From the NCBI GenBank assembly GCA_002344345.1, contig DDTL01000047.1, positions 1-31,285 on the forward strand: a stretch of DNA of 31,285 nt. Direction: 5' to 3'. The notes beneath the pieces are model-generated. The model was not told where the DNA came from. It did not search any database and saw only the letters and a list, made by a program, of their open reading frames with translations. Made by a program: the position numbers and the translations under genes. This document shows, in pieces, positions 8,529 to 17,211 of this stretch; positions within the stretch are counted from its first letter, which is position 1, and each line of letters starts with the position of its first letter. This DNA comes from Saprospiraceae bacterium UBA2365. GTDB taxonomy: Bacteria; Bacteroidota; Bacteroidia; Chitinophagales; Saprospiraceae.

Positions 8529-8565
8529 AAAAAAGAGGCTGATTCCTTGAGAAACAGCCTCTTTT
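8529..8565 (-). terminator. Terminator of the skp pair
   Basis: An 11 bp perfect stem, AAAAGAGGCTG (8531-8541) with CAGCCTCTTTT (8555-8565). On the minus strand it ends in a run of six T. It lies 25 bases after the second OmpH-like gene, and the plus-strand side also has four T, so it may act in both directions. Confidence 0.85.
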
Positions 8566-8589
8566 GCATTTAATTCTATCGTAGAGAAA

Positions 8590-9099
8590 TTACAGCCCCA
8601 ACTTAGTCTTTACCTTTGCTGTGATGTTAACAGATTCATCACCATACAAAATAAAACCTGAACTATTGTCAAATACGTAGCTGTAATTATTTTCTTTGGC
8701 TACATCATCAATAGCTTTTTGCACTTTATCCCTGATAGGACCCAGCAATTCCTCGCTTTTTGCAACGACTTTTTGTTGACTTTCCTGCTCAAAAGCCATA
8801 ATTTGCTGCTCTTCTTCTTTTAAAGCAGCGCTTTCCTGCTCCAGTTGAACAGGTGAGATATTTCCCTGGGCCTGCCTTTGTTCAAGATCAGCATATTTGC
8901 TTCTCAGGGTTTCGACTCTTTTTTGACCAAGGTTGATCAGTTGATTCCGGTATGTTTCCAATTCAGTATTTGCCTGTTTTACCTCCGGTAATGATTGGAG
9001 CACATCGGCAGTATTGACAAAGGAAAAATTCTGAGCTGAAACCGTCTGAAAGCTTATGGCAAAAAGAACAAAAAATGCAACTTTTGAAATAATATTCAT
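8590..9099 (-). CDS. skp: OmpH/Skp family periplasmic chaperone (second of pair)
   Basis: A 169-residue Skp-like protein with a signal peptide cleaved near VSAQ (about residue 23). The core begins FSFVNTADVLQSLPEVKQANTELE and continues into a long charged coiled-coil (about 40-120) rich in Q and E, the tentacle arms of Skp. It ends with the typical strand KENNYSYVFDNSSGFILYG. Skp trimers hold unfolded outer-membrane proteins for the BAM complex. It lies 45 bases downstream of a paralog (9145-9657) and shares its transcript and terminator. Double skp genes are common in Bacteroidota, but there they often follow bamA, which is absent here. Confidence 0.88.
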   Translation of the reverse strand: MNIISKVAFFVLFAISFQTVSAQNFSFVNTADVLQSLPEVKQANTELETYRNQLINLGQKRVETLRSKYADLEQRQAQGNISPVQLEQESAALKEEEQQIMAFEQESQQKVVAKSEELLGPIRDKVQKAIDDVAKENNYSYVFDNSSGFILYGDESVNITAKVKTKLGL

Positions 9100-9144
9100 T
9101 GTAGATACTTAAAGAAGTTATTAAACCGCAAAGTTAAAAATATT

Positions 9145-9657
9145 TTACTGAATATTTAACCGTTTCTTGATATCAGCTGTTTTATTATATGCTTCACTGG
9201 TAAAGAGGATGCCTGTGTTGCTGCTTTTATCCAGGATCAAATCATAACCCCTTTCTTCAGCATAAGCCTTGATCGCATCAAAAACCTGATCCTGTATTGG
9301 CTGGACCAGTTCCTGCCTTTTGACAAATAATTCTCCTTCAGGACCGAATTTTCTCTTTTGCATCTCTCTGACTTCCTTTTCTTTATTCATGATGTCCTCT
9401 TCTTTCTGATTTTTCATTTCAGCGGTCATCAGAACCTGTTCAGCCTGATACTCATTGTACAAACTTTTAATTTTATCGTACTCCTGAGCGACTTCCTGTT
9501 GCCATGCTTTTGCAATTACATCAATTTCGTCCTGAGCTTTGATATATGCAGGAAGATTTTCCAAAACTTCATTTACATCCACGATGGCTATTCTTTGTGC
9601 ATTCAGCATCATTCCTGTCAACATCAAGGCTGACATCAATAACATTTTCATTTTCAT
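9145..9657 (-). CDS. skp: OmpH/Skp family periplasmic chaperone (first of pair)
   Basis: A 170-residue Skp-like chaperone, first gene of a two-gene operon. The signal peptide is MKMKMLLMSALMLTGMMLNA, with cleavage near residue 20. The start of the core, QRIAIVDVNEVLENLPAYIKAQ, matches the conserved beta strand that trimerises Skp. The coiled-coil spans about 45-115 and the closing segment is AEERGYDLILDKSSNTGILF. It differs from its neighbour enough to suggest an old duplication, so mixed trimers are possible. A good promoter lies about 200 bases upstream at 9853-9884. Confidence 0.88.
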   Translation of the reverse strand: MKMKMLLMSALMLTGMMLNAQRIAIVDVNEVLENLPAYIKAQDEIDVIAKAWQQEVAQEYDKIKSLYNEYQAEQVLMTAEMKNQKEEDIMNKEKEVREMQKRKFGPEGELFVKRQELVQPIQDQVFDAIKAYAEERGYDLILDKSSNTGILFTSEAYNKTADIKKRLNIQ

Positions 9658-9852
9658 AATTTTAAGATTTTAATGAGATTTTACGTTAAGTTTAATCCGT
9701 TTTGCATCAGAAAGTAACAAAAAATAAGATCATTGAACCACTTCATCACAAAACACAAACAATAAACTTATTTTTAGACGCTTTCATCCCGGGAAAGACA
9801 ATATTTAACCTCTATTTAACAGATTTTTAGTTTTTTTTATTATTTTTTCACA

Positions 9853-9884
9853 CAAATATAGCAATTCCCATCGTACTCCTGAAA
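9853..9884 (-). promoter_or_regulatory. Promoter of the skp operon
   Basis: On the minus strand TTTC (9884-9881) is followed after 20 bases by TATATTTG (9860-9853), an exact TAnnTTTG match with normal -33/-7 spacing. Transcription would start near 9846 and give an untranslated leader of about 190 bases before the ATG at 9657. The rest of the 9658-9909 spacer shows no gene. Confidence 0.55.
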
Positions 9885-9909
9885 TTGTCTGACATTTCAC
9901 CTATTGCGG

Positions 9910-10686
9910 TCAGGAAGCTTGATCTGCCAAAAAAATCTGCACCAATTTCAACAATTCATAGGGCTTCTCAGCATGCAGCCAATGACTGGCTCCTGGAATG
10001 GTTTTGAGCCCTGCAAGTGGAAATATTTTTTTTATTTCCCCCATATCTTCCGATAAAATATAGGAGGAATTGGCTCCACGAATGAAAAGTGTTTGTTTAG
10101 GAAACATCACATTCGCATGAATTCCTTCTGACAGCACTTCATAATGATCCCGGATCACTGACAGATTCATTTTCCAGCTAAACCTTTTCTCTGTATCGCG
10201 GTGGATGTTTTTCATCAAAAACTGCCGAATCGGAAAGCTGTGAATGGATTCTGCAAGAACCTCATCGATTTCATTCCTGGAAACGAACTTGCTCAAATCC
10301 ATACCACACAATGCATCAAATATATAATCGTGCCTTTGAGGATACATCTTTATACCAATATCCAATACGATGAGCCTTTCTACCAGATCAGGATGTTCCA
10401 AAGCAAAATACATCGCGGTTTTGCCTCCAAGTGAGTGTCCTATCAGGCTGACGTGATCAAAACCCATCTCAGTAATGAACTCTTTCAGGTCATCGACCAT
10501 ATCTTCATAGGTAAAACTATCTGAATGCGGTGATCTTCCATGATTTCTGTGATCCAGCGTAAAAACCCTGAAATCCTGCGAAAGTTGTGTGGCAAAACTG
10601 TGCCAGTTGTCCAACATACCGAAAATTCCATGCAAGATGATAACCACATCACCATCCTTACCGTATGACTTAAAATTTAATTTCAT
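9910..10686 (-). CDS. ybfF: Alpha/beta hydrolase, YbfF-like esterase
   Basis: A 258-residue cytoplasmic alpha/beta hydrolase. The oxyanion-hole motif is HGIFGMLDNW (19-28), followed by DHRNHGRSPHS (45-55, the signature of the YbfF group). The nucleophile elbow is GHSLGG with S85, and the catalytic histidine is about H235 in GASHWLHAEKP. The acid is less certain: D109 in VLDIGI fits a YbfF-type arrangement, since the usual position after the seventh strand reads RGANSSY without Asp. The family hydrolyses short acyl esters or thioesters; the substrate here is unknown. It is upstream of the skp promoter and has no terminator between, so some read-through is possible. Confidence 0.87.
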   Translation of the reverse strand: MKLNFKSYGKDGDVVIILHGIFGMLDNWHSFATQLSQDFRVFTLDHRNHGRSPHSDSFTYEDMVDDLKEFITEMGFDHVSLIGHSLGGKTAMYFALEHPDLVERLIVLDIGIKMYPQRHDYIFDALCGMDLSKFVSRNEIDEVLAESIHSFPIRQFLMKNIHRDTEKRFSWKMNLSVIRDHYEVLSEGIHANVMFPKQTLFIRGANSSYILSEDMGEIKKIFPLAGLKTIPGASHWLHAEKPYELLKLVQIFLADQAS

Positions 10687-11247
10687 ATGTTTTCTATTCT
10701 CCTTTTCATAATCGGGTATCCACGATTAAAAACCTGGTGCGCATATCTTAAGTGTACATTGATCCCAAAGTAGTTAGGATATCCCCAAAATCAGATCATT
10801 TTGTGTTTAGCTTTAATGCCAGGCTGCTGAGTATTTATCAGCAAATGTCTTCGGGTCTACTTAATAAATATTCAAGTCTGCATATAAGAAAACTTGCGCC
10901 CTTCAATGGTTGTTTTATTCAATGGGCAAATATAATTCTTAGGAATAATTTGAAATACTATTTTCTGCATAGTAACATCATTCCGGTTGTGCTGAATTTA
11001 AATCCTCATATTCCGGGATGAATCATTCACTCAAGTAAACATCTTTATCTAATTGATTATCTTTACTTTATTTAGTATTAACAGGCAAATAAAATGATTA
11101 TGCTCAAATACGTGTTGGAAAGGTTGAAAAAAATCATGAAGAGCAATTGTTTTTAATAAAAAACGAATCAACCAGAGAGTATCTAAGGTCGATATGTTTT
11201 AAATTTATACGCAGACAATTCAAATGTTAAACAATACGCCTATACGT
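10687..11247. other. Intergenic region, no gene seen
   Basis: 560 bases between two minus-strand genes. The longest open frame inside (10752-11021) lacks a recognisable domain, signal or gene-like composition and is treated as chance. No hairpin terminator was found after the desaturase stop. The part near 10690-10750 should carry the promoter of the esterase. Confidence 0.4.
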
Positions 11248-12366
11248 TTATGCTTTGGAAAGCGCAAGTTTTTTATCATAAGCCCCTGTTCCAAGACTGT
11301 GAAGCAACATAAAATGGCTCCATAATGCCTGAATAAAAGTTCTGTGCTTGTGGTAAGTTATACCGTACTCCCGGGAAGTATCTTCTACTATTTTCGAGAT
11401 CTTTTTATAATGCACATGACAAATATGTGGAAATAGATGGTGTTCTACCTGGTAATTCAAGCCTCCGATAAACCAGGAAAACAAGATACTACCGTGGGCA
11501 AAATTTGAAGTTGTATTTAACTGGTGTATCGCCCAATTATTTTCAACACTATAATTTTCATTCGGGGAATAAAATTCAGTTTCCTGAACCACATGGGCAG
11601 GTTGAAAAATCAATGCCAATGCCAAACCCGTGATTAAATGCATGATCAAAAAGCCTATCAGTGTGTGATACCAGGCCACTTCAACAAATAATAGAGGAAA
11701 AACAAGGAATAAAACCAAATACCAGGCTTTGTGGAAGATGACTTCCCTGAGCGCTTTTCCGAAAGTCAGGTTTTGACCTGAAAGTAATCCTCTTTTATTA
11801 TAACGTACTATTTGTTCGAAATCTTTGCTTATTAGCCAATATAGACTCATCAGCGGATAAAGGAACGGAGCATAATATGCCTGAAAAAAATGAACCGCAC
11901 GCCTTTTCTGATGCGGGGAAAAACGCATCAGTTTATTTTTGATGTCTTCATCAAAACCGTCAATATTTGTATATGAATGATGCAGAACATTGTGCTGGAT
12001 TTTCCAGTTGAGATGGTATCCGCCTAGAAAATTAAGCAAAAACCCAAGCGACTTATTCACCCATTTTTTTTTGGAGTATGCCCCGTGGTTGGCATCATGC
12101 ATGATGGACAATCCAATCCCGGACATACCAAATCCCATCAATACCCACATGAGGTAAATCAGCGGAGTGGCGGAAACAATTCCAGTGAGCATTACGATCA
12201 TAGGTACAAAATATAAAGCTAACATGAATATTGTTTTGAATTTCATGCTTGTATTGGCATATTTCGTGATTTTATTCTGGTCAAAATAATGATCGACCCT
12301 TTTTCTGAGATCTTTGAAAAACTCAGGTTGACTTTTATTATTGAATTTTACAGCATCTGTTCTCAT
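11248..12366 (-). CDS. Membrane fatty acid desaturase (front-end/linoleoyl-CoA desaturase type)
   Basis: A 372-residue di-iron acyl desaturase. Three histidine boxes are visible: HDANH (90-94), HNVLHH (125-130) and QVEHH (306-310). Replacement of the first His in the third box by Gln is typical of front-end (delta-5/6-like) desaturases and of the bacterial linoleoyl-CoA desaturase family. Hydrophobic pairs at about 43-63, 67-88, 205-225 and 230-255 give the usual four membrane passes with all boxes cytoplasmic. There is no fused cytochrome b5 domain, so a separate electron donor is needed. It probably inserts double bonds into membrane lipids for fluidity control. Regiospecificity cannot be told from the sequence. 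It stands alone. Confidence 0.9.
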   Translation of the reverse strand: MRTDAVKFNNKSQPEFFKDLRKRVDHYFDQNKITKYANTSMKFKTIFMLALYFVPMIVMLTGIVSATPLIYLMWVLMGFGMSGIGLSIMHDANHGAYSKKKWVNKSLGFLLNFLGGYHLNWKIQHNVLHHSYTNIDGFDEDIKNKLMRFSPHQKRRAVHFFQAYYAPFLYPLMSLYWLISKDFEQIVRYNKRGLLSGQNLTFGKALREVIFHKAWYLVLFLVFPLLFVEVAWYHTLIGFLIMHLITGLALALIFQPAHVVQETEFYSPNENYSVENNWAIHQLNTTSNFAHGSILFSWFIGGLNYQVEHHLFPHICHVHYKKISKIVEDTSREYGITYHKHRTFIQALWSHFMLLHSLGTGAYDKKLALSKA

Positions 12367-12980
12367 GATATTTTTTTAATGTGATAAAACTCCAACAAAA
12401 GACGTGATAATATTTGATAAAAACCTGTTTTGATAAATATAACGAAGAAAAACTATCTGTTTTTGCCTGTTTTATGACATTTACGTAAAATTTTACTTCC
12501 TAACCTTCTAATTATAAAAAAATGTAGTTATTTAGGTGGTAAGATAATTAGTCTGTTAGTCTCCTTGGATTGAGTGAGTACATTGAGCAAAAGACACCTG
12601 ATTAATTCTGGAAACAGCGGTTTTAAACCTATGTAAAATCATATGCTAACAGACTTAAGACTATAAGACTTTTGTGCTAAATAATTACAAAAAAAATAAT
12701 CAAAATATATGAGGGAATAACCCATTCAATTTGGAAACACTGTATGTTCCAAATCAAGTGTGTTGTATTTTTGAATGACAACTTTTGTTGTATCCATCAC
12801 AGTTAAAAATTCCACAAACAAAATAATCATCGCAAAATAGCTAGCTATATCCTATTTGGTTATTATTTCCGGTTCTGTTTTAATTCCCTATTTTCTTTAA
12901 ATTGTTCCAATATTTTATGCTATTTATGTAAATTTACCAGCGGTTGAATGGTGTTGAGTCATCTCTTTTAAAACATTAAA
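12367..12980. other. Divergent intergenic region with an inverted repeat
   Basis: 614 AT-rich bases between the desaturase (minus) and the sensor kinase (plus), which must hold both promoters. No open frame looks real. An imperfect inverted repeat, TTAGTCTGTTAG (12548-12559) and CTAACAGACTTA (12646-12657, 11 of 12 pairing), encloses about 86 bases. It could be a degraded mobile element or a large hairpin. Confidence 0.4.
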
Positions 12981-15110
12981 ATGAAATTACATGCCTTCTT
13001 TGGGATTTTGACACTTTGGTTCATGTTTGATGCTAATTACACACAGGCTCAGGCACAAAGCCTTATGGATATTTACCACACCCAAAAGGGCGTAAAAAAA
13101 ATGGAAACCGGACTTCAGATTTGTGATTCATTGCTGGAAAAACCTGAGGAACACCTGAAATTTTCGCTCAAACTTGTGAAAAAAGCCGAAAAAACCATAC
13201 CCAATACCATGTTGCTTGCTAAAATTTACAGATCTGTTGGTGATGCCTATTACTATATCAATGATCTGGATCGGTCAAATGAATTTTTTTTACTAGCCAT
13301 CAACATTTCAGAAACCAACGATTCAGCTGATACCGCTTTTGTTGGTGGATTATACAATGACCTTGGGTTAAATTATCAGGATCTGGATCAATTTTCTGAA
13401 TCCAAAAACGCTTTGAATAAAGCCATTCAACTCTTATCCGGTAATAAGCATCTGAGTATGCTGGCAGACGCCAAAAGCAATTTGGCGACCTTATACCATC
13501 AATCCGGGAATTTTGGCGAAGCGATCCGCTATTTCAAGGAAGTGTATGAAATAGATAAAAAAGTGGGAGATCCCTTGAAACAATCGAGCTCACTCAACAG
13601 TCTGGGCAGAATGTATGTGGACTGGGGTAAATACAAGATTGGTCTGGATTATTATTTCAGATCTGCTGAACTTTTGGACTCAGTCAAAAATTCAGATATG
13701 CTTGCCATCAGGTATAATAATATCGGAATGACCTATCAGTTGCAGGGAAATCATGCTGAAGCCATTCAATGGATCGAAAAAGCGAAGGTGATTGAGGAAA
13801 AATCAGGAAAATCCAATAAGTTGGCAATCCGGTATTTCAATCTGGGCAGTTCCTACATGGCGCTGAAGGACTATATCAAGGCAAAAAATCTATTCGAAAA
13901 GTCCTTTGACATTTTTTCAAGTTTGAATTTACCTCAGGAACAATCCAAAATCACTGCTTCACTAGGGCAATTATATCTTGAACAAGGCCATTACAAAAAG
14001 GCTTTCAGCTATTTTGTGCAATCAGAAAAATTTGCGGAGAAAAGCGGTTTTTTACCAGAAAAATCAAATATTTATTTCAAATTATATCAATATTATAAGC
14101 AGACCGGAGATTATAAACATGCGCTCAAATACTTTGATCTTCATGTGAATGCAAAAGATTCCATCTTCAATCTGAATGCGGCCAAACAAATTGAAGAATT
14201 GGAAATCCAGTATCATACGGCACAAAAAGAACTGGAAATCACAAAATTAGAAACAACGAATGAGCTCAATCAAAAAGAAATATCTTTTAGAAAACGAGAA
14301 CGGAATATAGCTACGATCGGATTTTTGATACTTGCTGTCTTACTTTTATTGCTTTACAGACTGTTCACCATGGTTAAAAAGCAAAAAAAGGTACTGGACG
14401 GTCAAAACAAAGAGCTGGAAAAACTCAATGGCATCCAGAATCAGATTTTCAGCATCATTTCACATGATTTCAGGAGCATCACTTCGTCTTATCTGGCCAG
14501 TGCAAAGATCATTGAGCATTACCTCAATAAAGGCCAACCTGAAAAACTATTGCCCATCGCCTCTGAAATTGGAAAAAATTCAAAAAATCTATCCTCCATG
14601 CTCGAAAACCTCTTGCAATGGGCCGTTTTGAAAAGAAGAGGTTTTGAACCTGGCAAAAACATGATATCTGTAAAAGAAAGTATAAACCAGGTAGCCGGAT
14701 TGTTAAAAGATCAGTTCGAAGCAAAAAACAACACACTGATAATCAATGCAGCAGATGAAAAAGTTTTTTGCGATCCGGAAAGTCTGAGCATTATCCTGAG
14801 AAATATCATGGCAAATGCCAATAAATTCACCCAACACGGAAACATAACTATTGATGTTCGTTCAGAAAATAATTATGGTTACATCAAAATCACGGATACC
14901 GGAACGGGCATGACTCAGGAAGCTATGAACACCCTATTTCAGCCCGGAAAAGACAAAACACGACAGGGAACAGCAGGTGAAAAAGGTACAGGCATCGGTT
15001 TACTGCTGGTAACAGAACACCTGAAGGAAAATCTAGGCGAAATCAAAGTCAGCAGTGAATCCGGAAAAGGAACTTGTTTTGAGATCAAACTACCAAATAC
15101 AACACAATGA
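12981..15110 (+). CDS. TPR-containing sensor histidine kinase
   Basis: A 709-residue two-component kinase. The signal peptide (1 to about 24, cleavage near TQAQAQ) leads to a periplasmic TPR region (about 80-390) with at least six repeats such as GNFGEAIRYFKEVYEIDKK and GNHAEAIQWIEKAKVIEEK. A coiled-coil (about 400-440), one membrane span (443-464, ATIGFLILAVLLLLLYRLF) and the kinase core follow. The phosphoacceptor is H495 in SIISHDFRSI. The ATP-binding domain has an N box RNIMANANKFT (607-617), a G1 box DTGTGM (639-644) and a G2 box GEKGTGIGL (666-674). The H box lacks the usual proline after HDxRS, but all catalytic residues are present. It overlaps the LytTR regulator by 4 bp (ATGA), so the two are translationally coupled. 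The signal sensed is unknown. Confidence 0.92.
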   Translation: MKLHAFFGILTLWFMFDANYTQAQAQSLMDIYHTQKGVKKMETGLQICDSLLEKPEEHLKFSLKLVKKAEKTIPNTMLLAKIYRSVGDAYYYINDLDRSNEFFLLAINISETNDSADTAFVGGLYNDLGLNYQDLDQFSESKNALNKAIQLLSGNKHLSMLADAKSNLATLYHQSGNFGEAIRYFKEVYEIDKKVGDPLKQSSSLNSLGRMYVDWGKYKIGLDYYFRSAELLDSVKNSDMLAIRYNNIGMTYQLQGNHAEAIQWIEKAKVIEEKSGKSNKLAIRYFNLGSSYMALKDYIKAKNLFEKSFDIFSSLNLPQEQSKITASLGQLYLEQGHYKKAFSYFVQSEKFAEKSGFLPEKSNIYFKLYQYYKQTGDYKHALKYFDLHVNAKDSIFNLNAAKQIEELEIQYHTAQKELEITKLETTNELNQKEISFRKRERNIATIGFLILAVLLLLLYRLFTMVKKQKKVLDGQNKELEKLNGIQNQIFSIISHDFRSITSSYLASAKIIEHYLNKGQPEKLLPIASEIGKNSKNLSSMLENLLQWAVLKRRGFEPGKNMISVKESINQVAGLLKDQFEAKNNTLIINAADEKVFCDPESLSIILRNIMANANKFTQHGNITIDVRSENNYGYIKITDTGTGMTQEAMNTLFQPGKDKTRQGTAGEKGTGIGLLLVTEHLKENLGEIKVSSESGKGTCFEIKLPNTTQ

Positions 15111-15823
15111 AAGTAAGGATTTTTATAGTTGAAGACGAACTGATCCATGCAGAAGCATTGAAAATTGTCATCGAAGAAGCTGGTTTTGATCTGGCTGGAG
15201 AATGCAGTAATGCAGATGAAGCATTTGAACTGATACAAGCTGCCAATCCTGATGTGGTTCTGGTAGATATCGCATTGCCTGGTGTTTTGAATGGAATGAC
15301 CTTATCTGAAAAAATCCATAAGGAACTTGGAATCCCGCATATTTTTACCACCTCATTCACCCGTGAAGATATCATGGATCAGGCTGTTGACACCAACCCG
15401 GTCGCTTATCTGAAAAAACCCGTGGAATCTTCAAACCTGTTGGCAGCTATAAAAATAGCATTACAATCCAAAACTGAAATTCAGAAACATAACAAAACAT
15501 ATAAGACGGAATATTTTTTCACACGTATCGGCAATAAGCTTATAAGAATCCATTTTGATGATATTTTGATCGTGAAAGCTGACGGTGAAAACTTTGTTTC
15601 ACTTGTTTCGGATAAAAAAGAAACAGCGTGTCGAATCACACTGAAAGAAATCGCAGGAATGTTGCCGGAAAGTTTTATACAGGTTCACCGAAGTTATTTT
15701 ATCAATATGGACTTTCTGGATGCTTTCAATGAATCTGAACAAACAGCCATCTTAAAAGGCCGACATGCTCCTGTAGCAAGAAGTTTTAAGAAGGATTTTA
15801 TGAAAATGATCCAAAAATTATAA
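15107..15823 (+). CDS. LytTR-family response regulator
   Basis: A 238-residue DNA-binding response regulator, partner of the preceding kinase. Receiver domain 1-120: acidic pair E9/D10, phosphoacceptor D54 in VLVDIALPG, switch threonine in HIFTTSF and conserved lysine in YLKKP (about 103). The LytTR domain (about 135-236) has the pattern IRIHFDDILIVKADGENFVS ... FIQVHRSYFINMDFLDAF. LytTR regulators bind paired direct repeats upstream of target genes; no such site could be assigned here. The start overlaps the kinase stop as ATGA. Pairing a LytTR regulator with a HisKA-like kinase is usual in Bacteroidota. Confidence 0.93.
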   Translation: MKVRIFIVEDELIHAEALKIVIEEAGFDLAGECSNADEAFELIQAANPDVVLVDIALPGVLNGMTLSEKIHKELGIPHIFTTSFTREDIMDQAVDTNPVAYLKKPVESSNLLAAIKIALQSKTEIQKHNKTYKTEYFFTRIGNKLIRIHFDDILIVKADGENFVSLVSDKKETACRITLKEIAGMLPESFIQVHRSYFINMDFLDAFNESEQTAILKGRHAPVARSFKKDFMKMIQKL

Positions 15824-16502
15824 TGTTTGTCTGTAAACCATTCGTTTTCTTGTAATTAGTTCGCTTGAAAATCCTTTTGCCATGAGTCACATGCCGTTTT
15901 TTTCTGTGACCAATTCTTCCTTTTCTACTGCATATTCAGAGTCCTTTGTTCTAAGTGTACTTTTTAACATTGAGTCTGCTCCGAAAAATCCGATTTGCTG
16001 ATTTTCAATTGTTTTTTGCTCCATTCTACTGACGTCGCAGATTAACACAAGACTAAATGAAACCGATTGAAAACCAACAAAATAAAAGTCACCTTTCTAA
16101 CTGTAATGACTGAAAACGTTAGCAGAGATTTAGGAGACAAAGACTTTTCGGAGCAGACTCAATCTTTAAATCAACCTTCCAACCAGTTAAATCAGCAGTT
16201 GACCACTCAAAATATCCAATTCAGATACTATTCCGTGAATACACATTGGTTCGCTCTTATTTTTGCATATGCTGATCAGGATTTCGAGTGTATAAAAATA
16301 TTAAATACATGATATTAAATCAAAGGACATATTGCGGGAGTTTAATATATCTCAGTTTTGGGGGCAGGTTACACGAGGTTGAACTCGATTGATTCCTTCC
16401 TGTTGATCAAAACAGTATTGACTTGATTTTCACCTCAGCTTTATATTTCGTTTTATCAATAACAAATATAATCAACTAATTCATTGAAAATTATAGCGTA
16501 AA
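15824..16502. other. Intergenic region holding a MITE-like element
   Basis: 679 bases without a credible gene. The small open frame at 16067-16312 runs across one arm of the inverted-repeat element at 15969-16163 and has no gene-like features. A weak promoter-like TATATTTC lies at 16442-16449, 54 bases before the lipoprotein gene. Confidence 0.45.
15969..16163. mobile_element. MITE-like element with 22-bp inverted repeats
   Basis: The ends are ATTGAGTCTGCTCCGAAAAA (and two more bases, 15969-15990) and its complement at 16142-16163, with 21 of 22 bases pairing. The 195 bp unit has no coding capacity. No convincing target-site duplication was found. The size, long GC-richer ends and non-coding interior fit a non-autonomous relic of an insertion sequence; the parent family is not identified. 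Confidence 0.55.
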
Positions 16503-16850
16503 ATGATTAAATATACATATTCAATTTTCCTGGTACTCATTGGCATTTCAACTTTTATGGCCTGCAACAAAACAAAATATCCTGTATTCTGCATCTGGAA
16601 AATCGATAAGATCAGCGGAAAAAATCCCTTTATGGAAAATGCAGTAGAGGTTAAGATTTTTGAAGACCATATCGTTTTTATGAATAAAAATCAATCGATG
16701 ACCTTTCCGGTACTGATCAGGGACAAACACATGGTCTTACAATCAAAAACCACCAAATGGTTATTCACCATTGACCAGCAGGATGATAATACGCTGATGA
16801 TCAAGGAAAAATATGCAGTTTCTCCATTTTGGATTTTATTAAAGAAATAA
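16503..16850 (+). CDS. Small putative lipoprotein
   Basis: A 115-residue protein whose N-terminus (MIKYTYSIFLVLIGISTFMAC) is a hydrophobic signal ending in a cysteine at 21, a loose lipobox (FMAC). The mature part is about 94 residues, begins CNKTKYPVFCIWKIDKISGK, and continues as alternating strands (VEVKIFEDHIVFM, MVLQSKTTKWLFTIDQ, LMIKEKYAVSPFWILLKK). This resembles small lipocalin-like lipoproteins of Bacteroidota, but I do not recognise a specific family. It probably sits in the inner or outer membrane facing the periplasm. It stands alone between non-coding elements, and its role is unknown. Confidence 0.65.
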   Translation: MIKYTYSIFLVLIGISTFMACNKTKYPVFCIWKIDKISGKNPFMENAVEVKIFEDHIVFMNKNQSMTFPVLIRDKHMVLQSKTTKWLFTIDQQDDNTLMIKEKYAVSPFWILLKK

Positions 16851-16995
16851 AAGATTTCGTGATTATTTAATTCAGAAAATTACGCAATCGATCAATACCA
16901 TTCAACGATAATTCATGACAGTTGAACATATTTTCCTTGTATTCCGCCACATATTATCAGCATCCCTTGACTGTGTAACTTATACTTGCAAGGTA

Positions 16996-17187
16996 TTAAC
17001 CTAACGTGGGCGAGCCAGAATTTAAGAGGAAAATGATTTAAGCACACCAGCGTGCAGGCCCGCAGGTGCTCGATCCCTTTGGATATACATCCTACGTGGT
17101 AAATATCCTGTGTGGCTTCAATTCTAAGATCAAAGAAATTTAAAGTTCTGTCAACAAAATACACAAATTCAATTTTTAAGACACTAA
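16996..17187 (+). repeat. Interspersed repeat, copy B
   Basis: The shortest and most divergent copy. It begins TTAACCTAACGTGGGCGAGC, shares AGAGGAAAATGATTTAAG with copies A and C, carries the near-palindrome GGATATACATCC at 17081-17092 and ends CAATTTTTAAGACACTAA. The central tandem units are replaced by an unrelated short sequence (about 17042-17071) that can still fold (AGCACACC with GGTGCT). It ends 24 bases before the start of the beta-helix protein gene, so it forms almost all of that gene's upstream region. Confidence 0.8.
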
Positions 17188-17211
17188 ATGTATATATTAA
17201 AAAATTAAACC

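Noticed and set aside
10752..11021. 89-codon open frame between esterase and desaturase
   Set aside because: Composition and sequence are not protein-like, it has no ribosome-binding context, and it overlaps the probable promoter zone of the esterase.
16067..16312. 81-codon open frame
   Set aside because: It crosses one arm of the inverted-repeat element, has biased N/Q/S runs, and shows no domain or signal.
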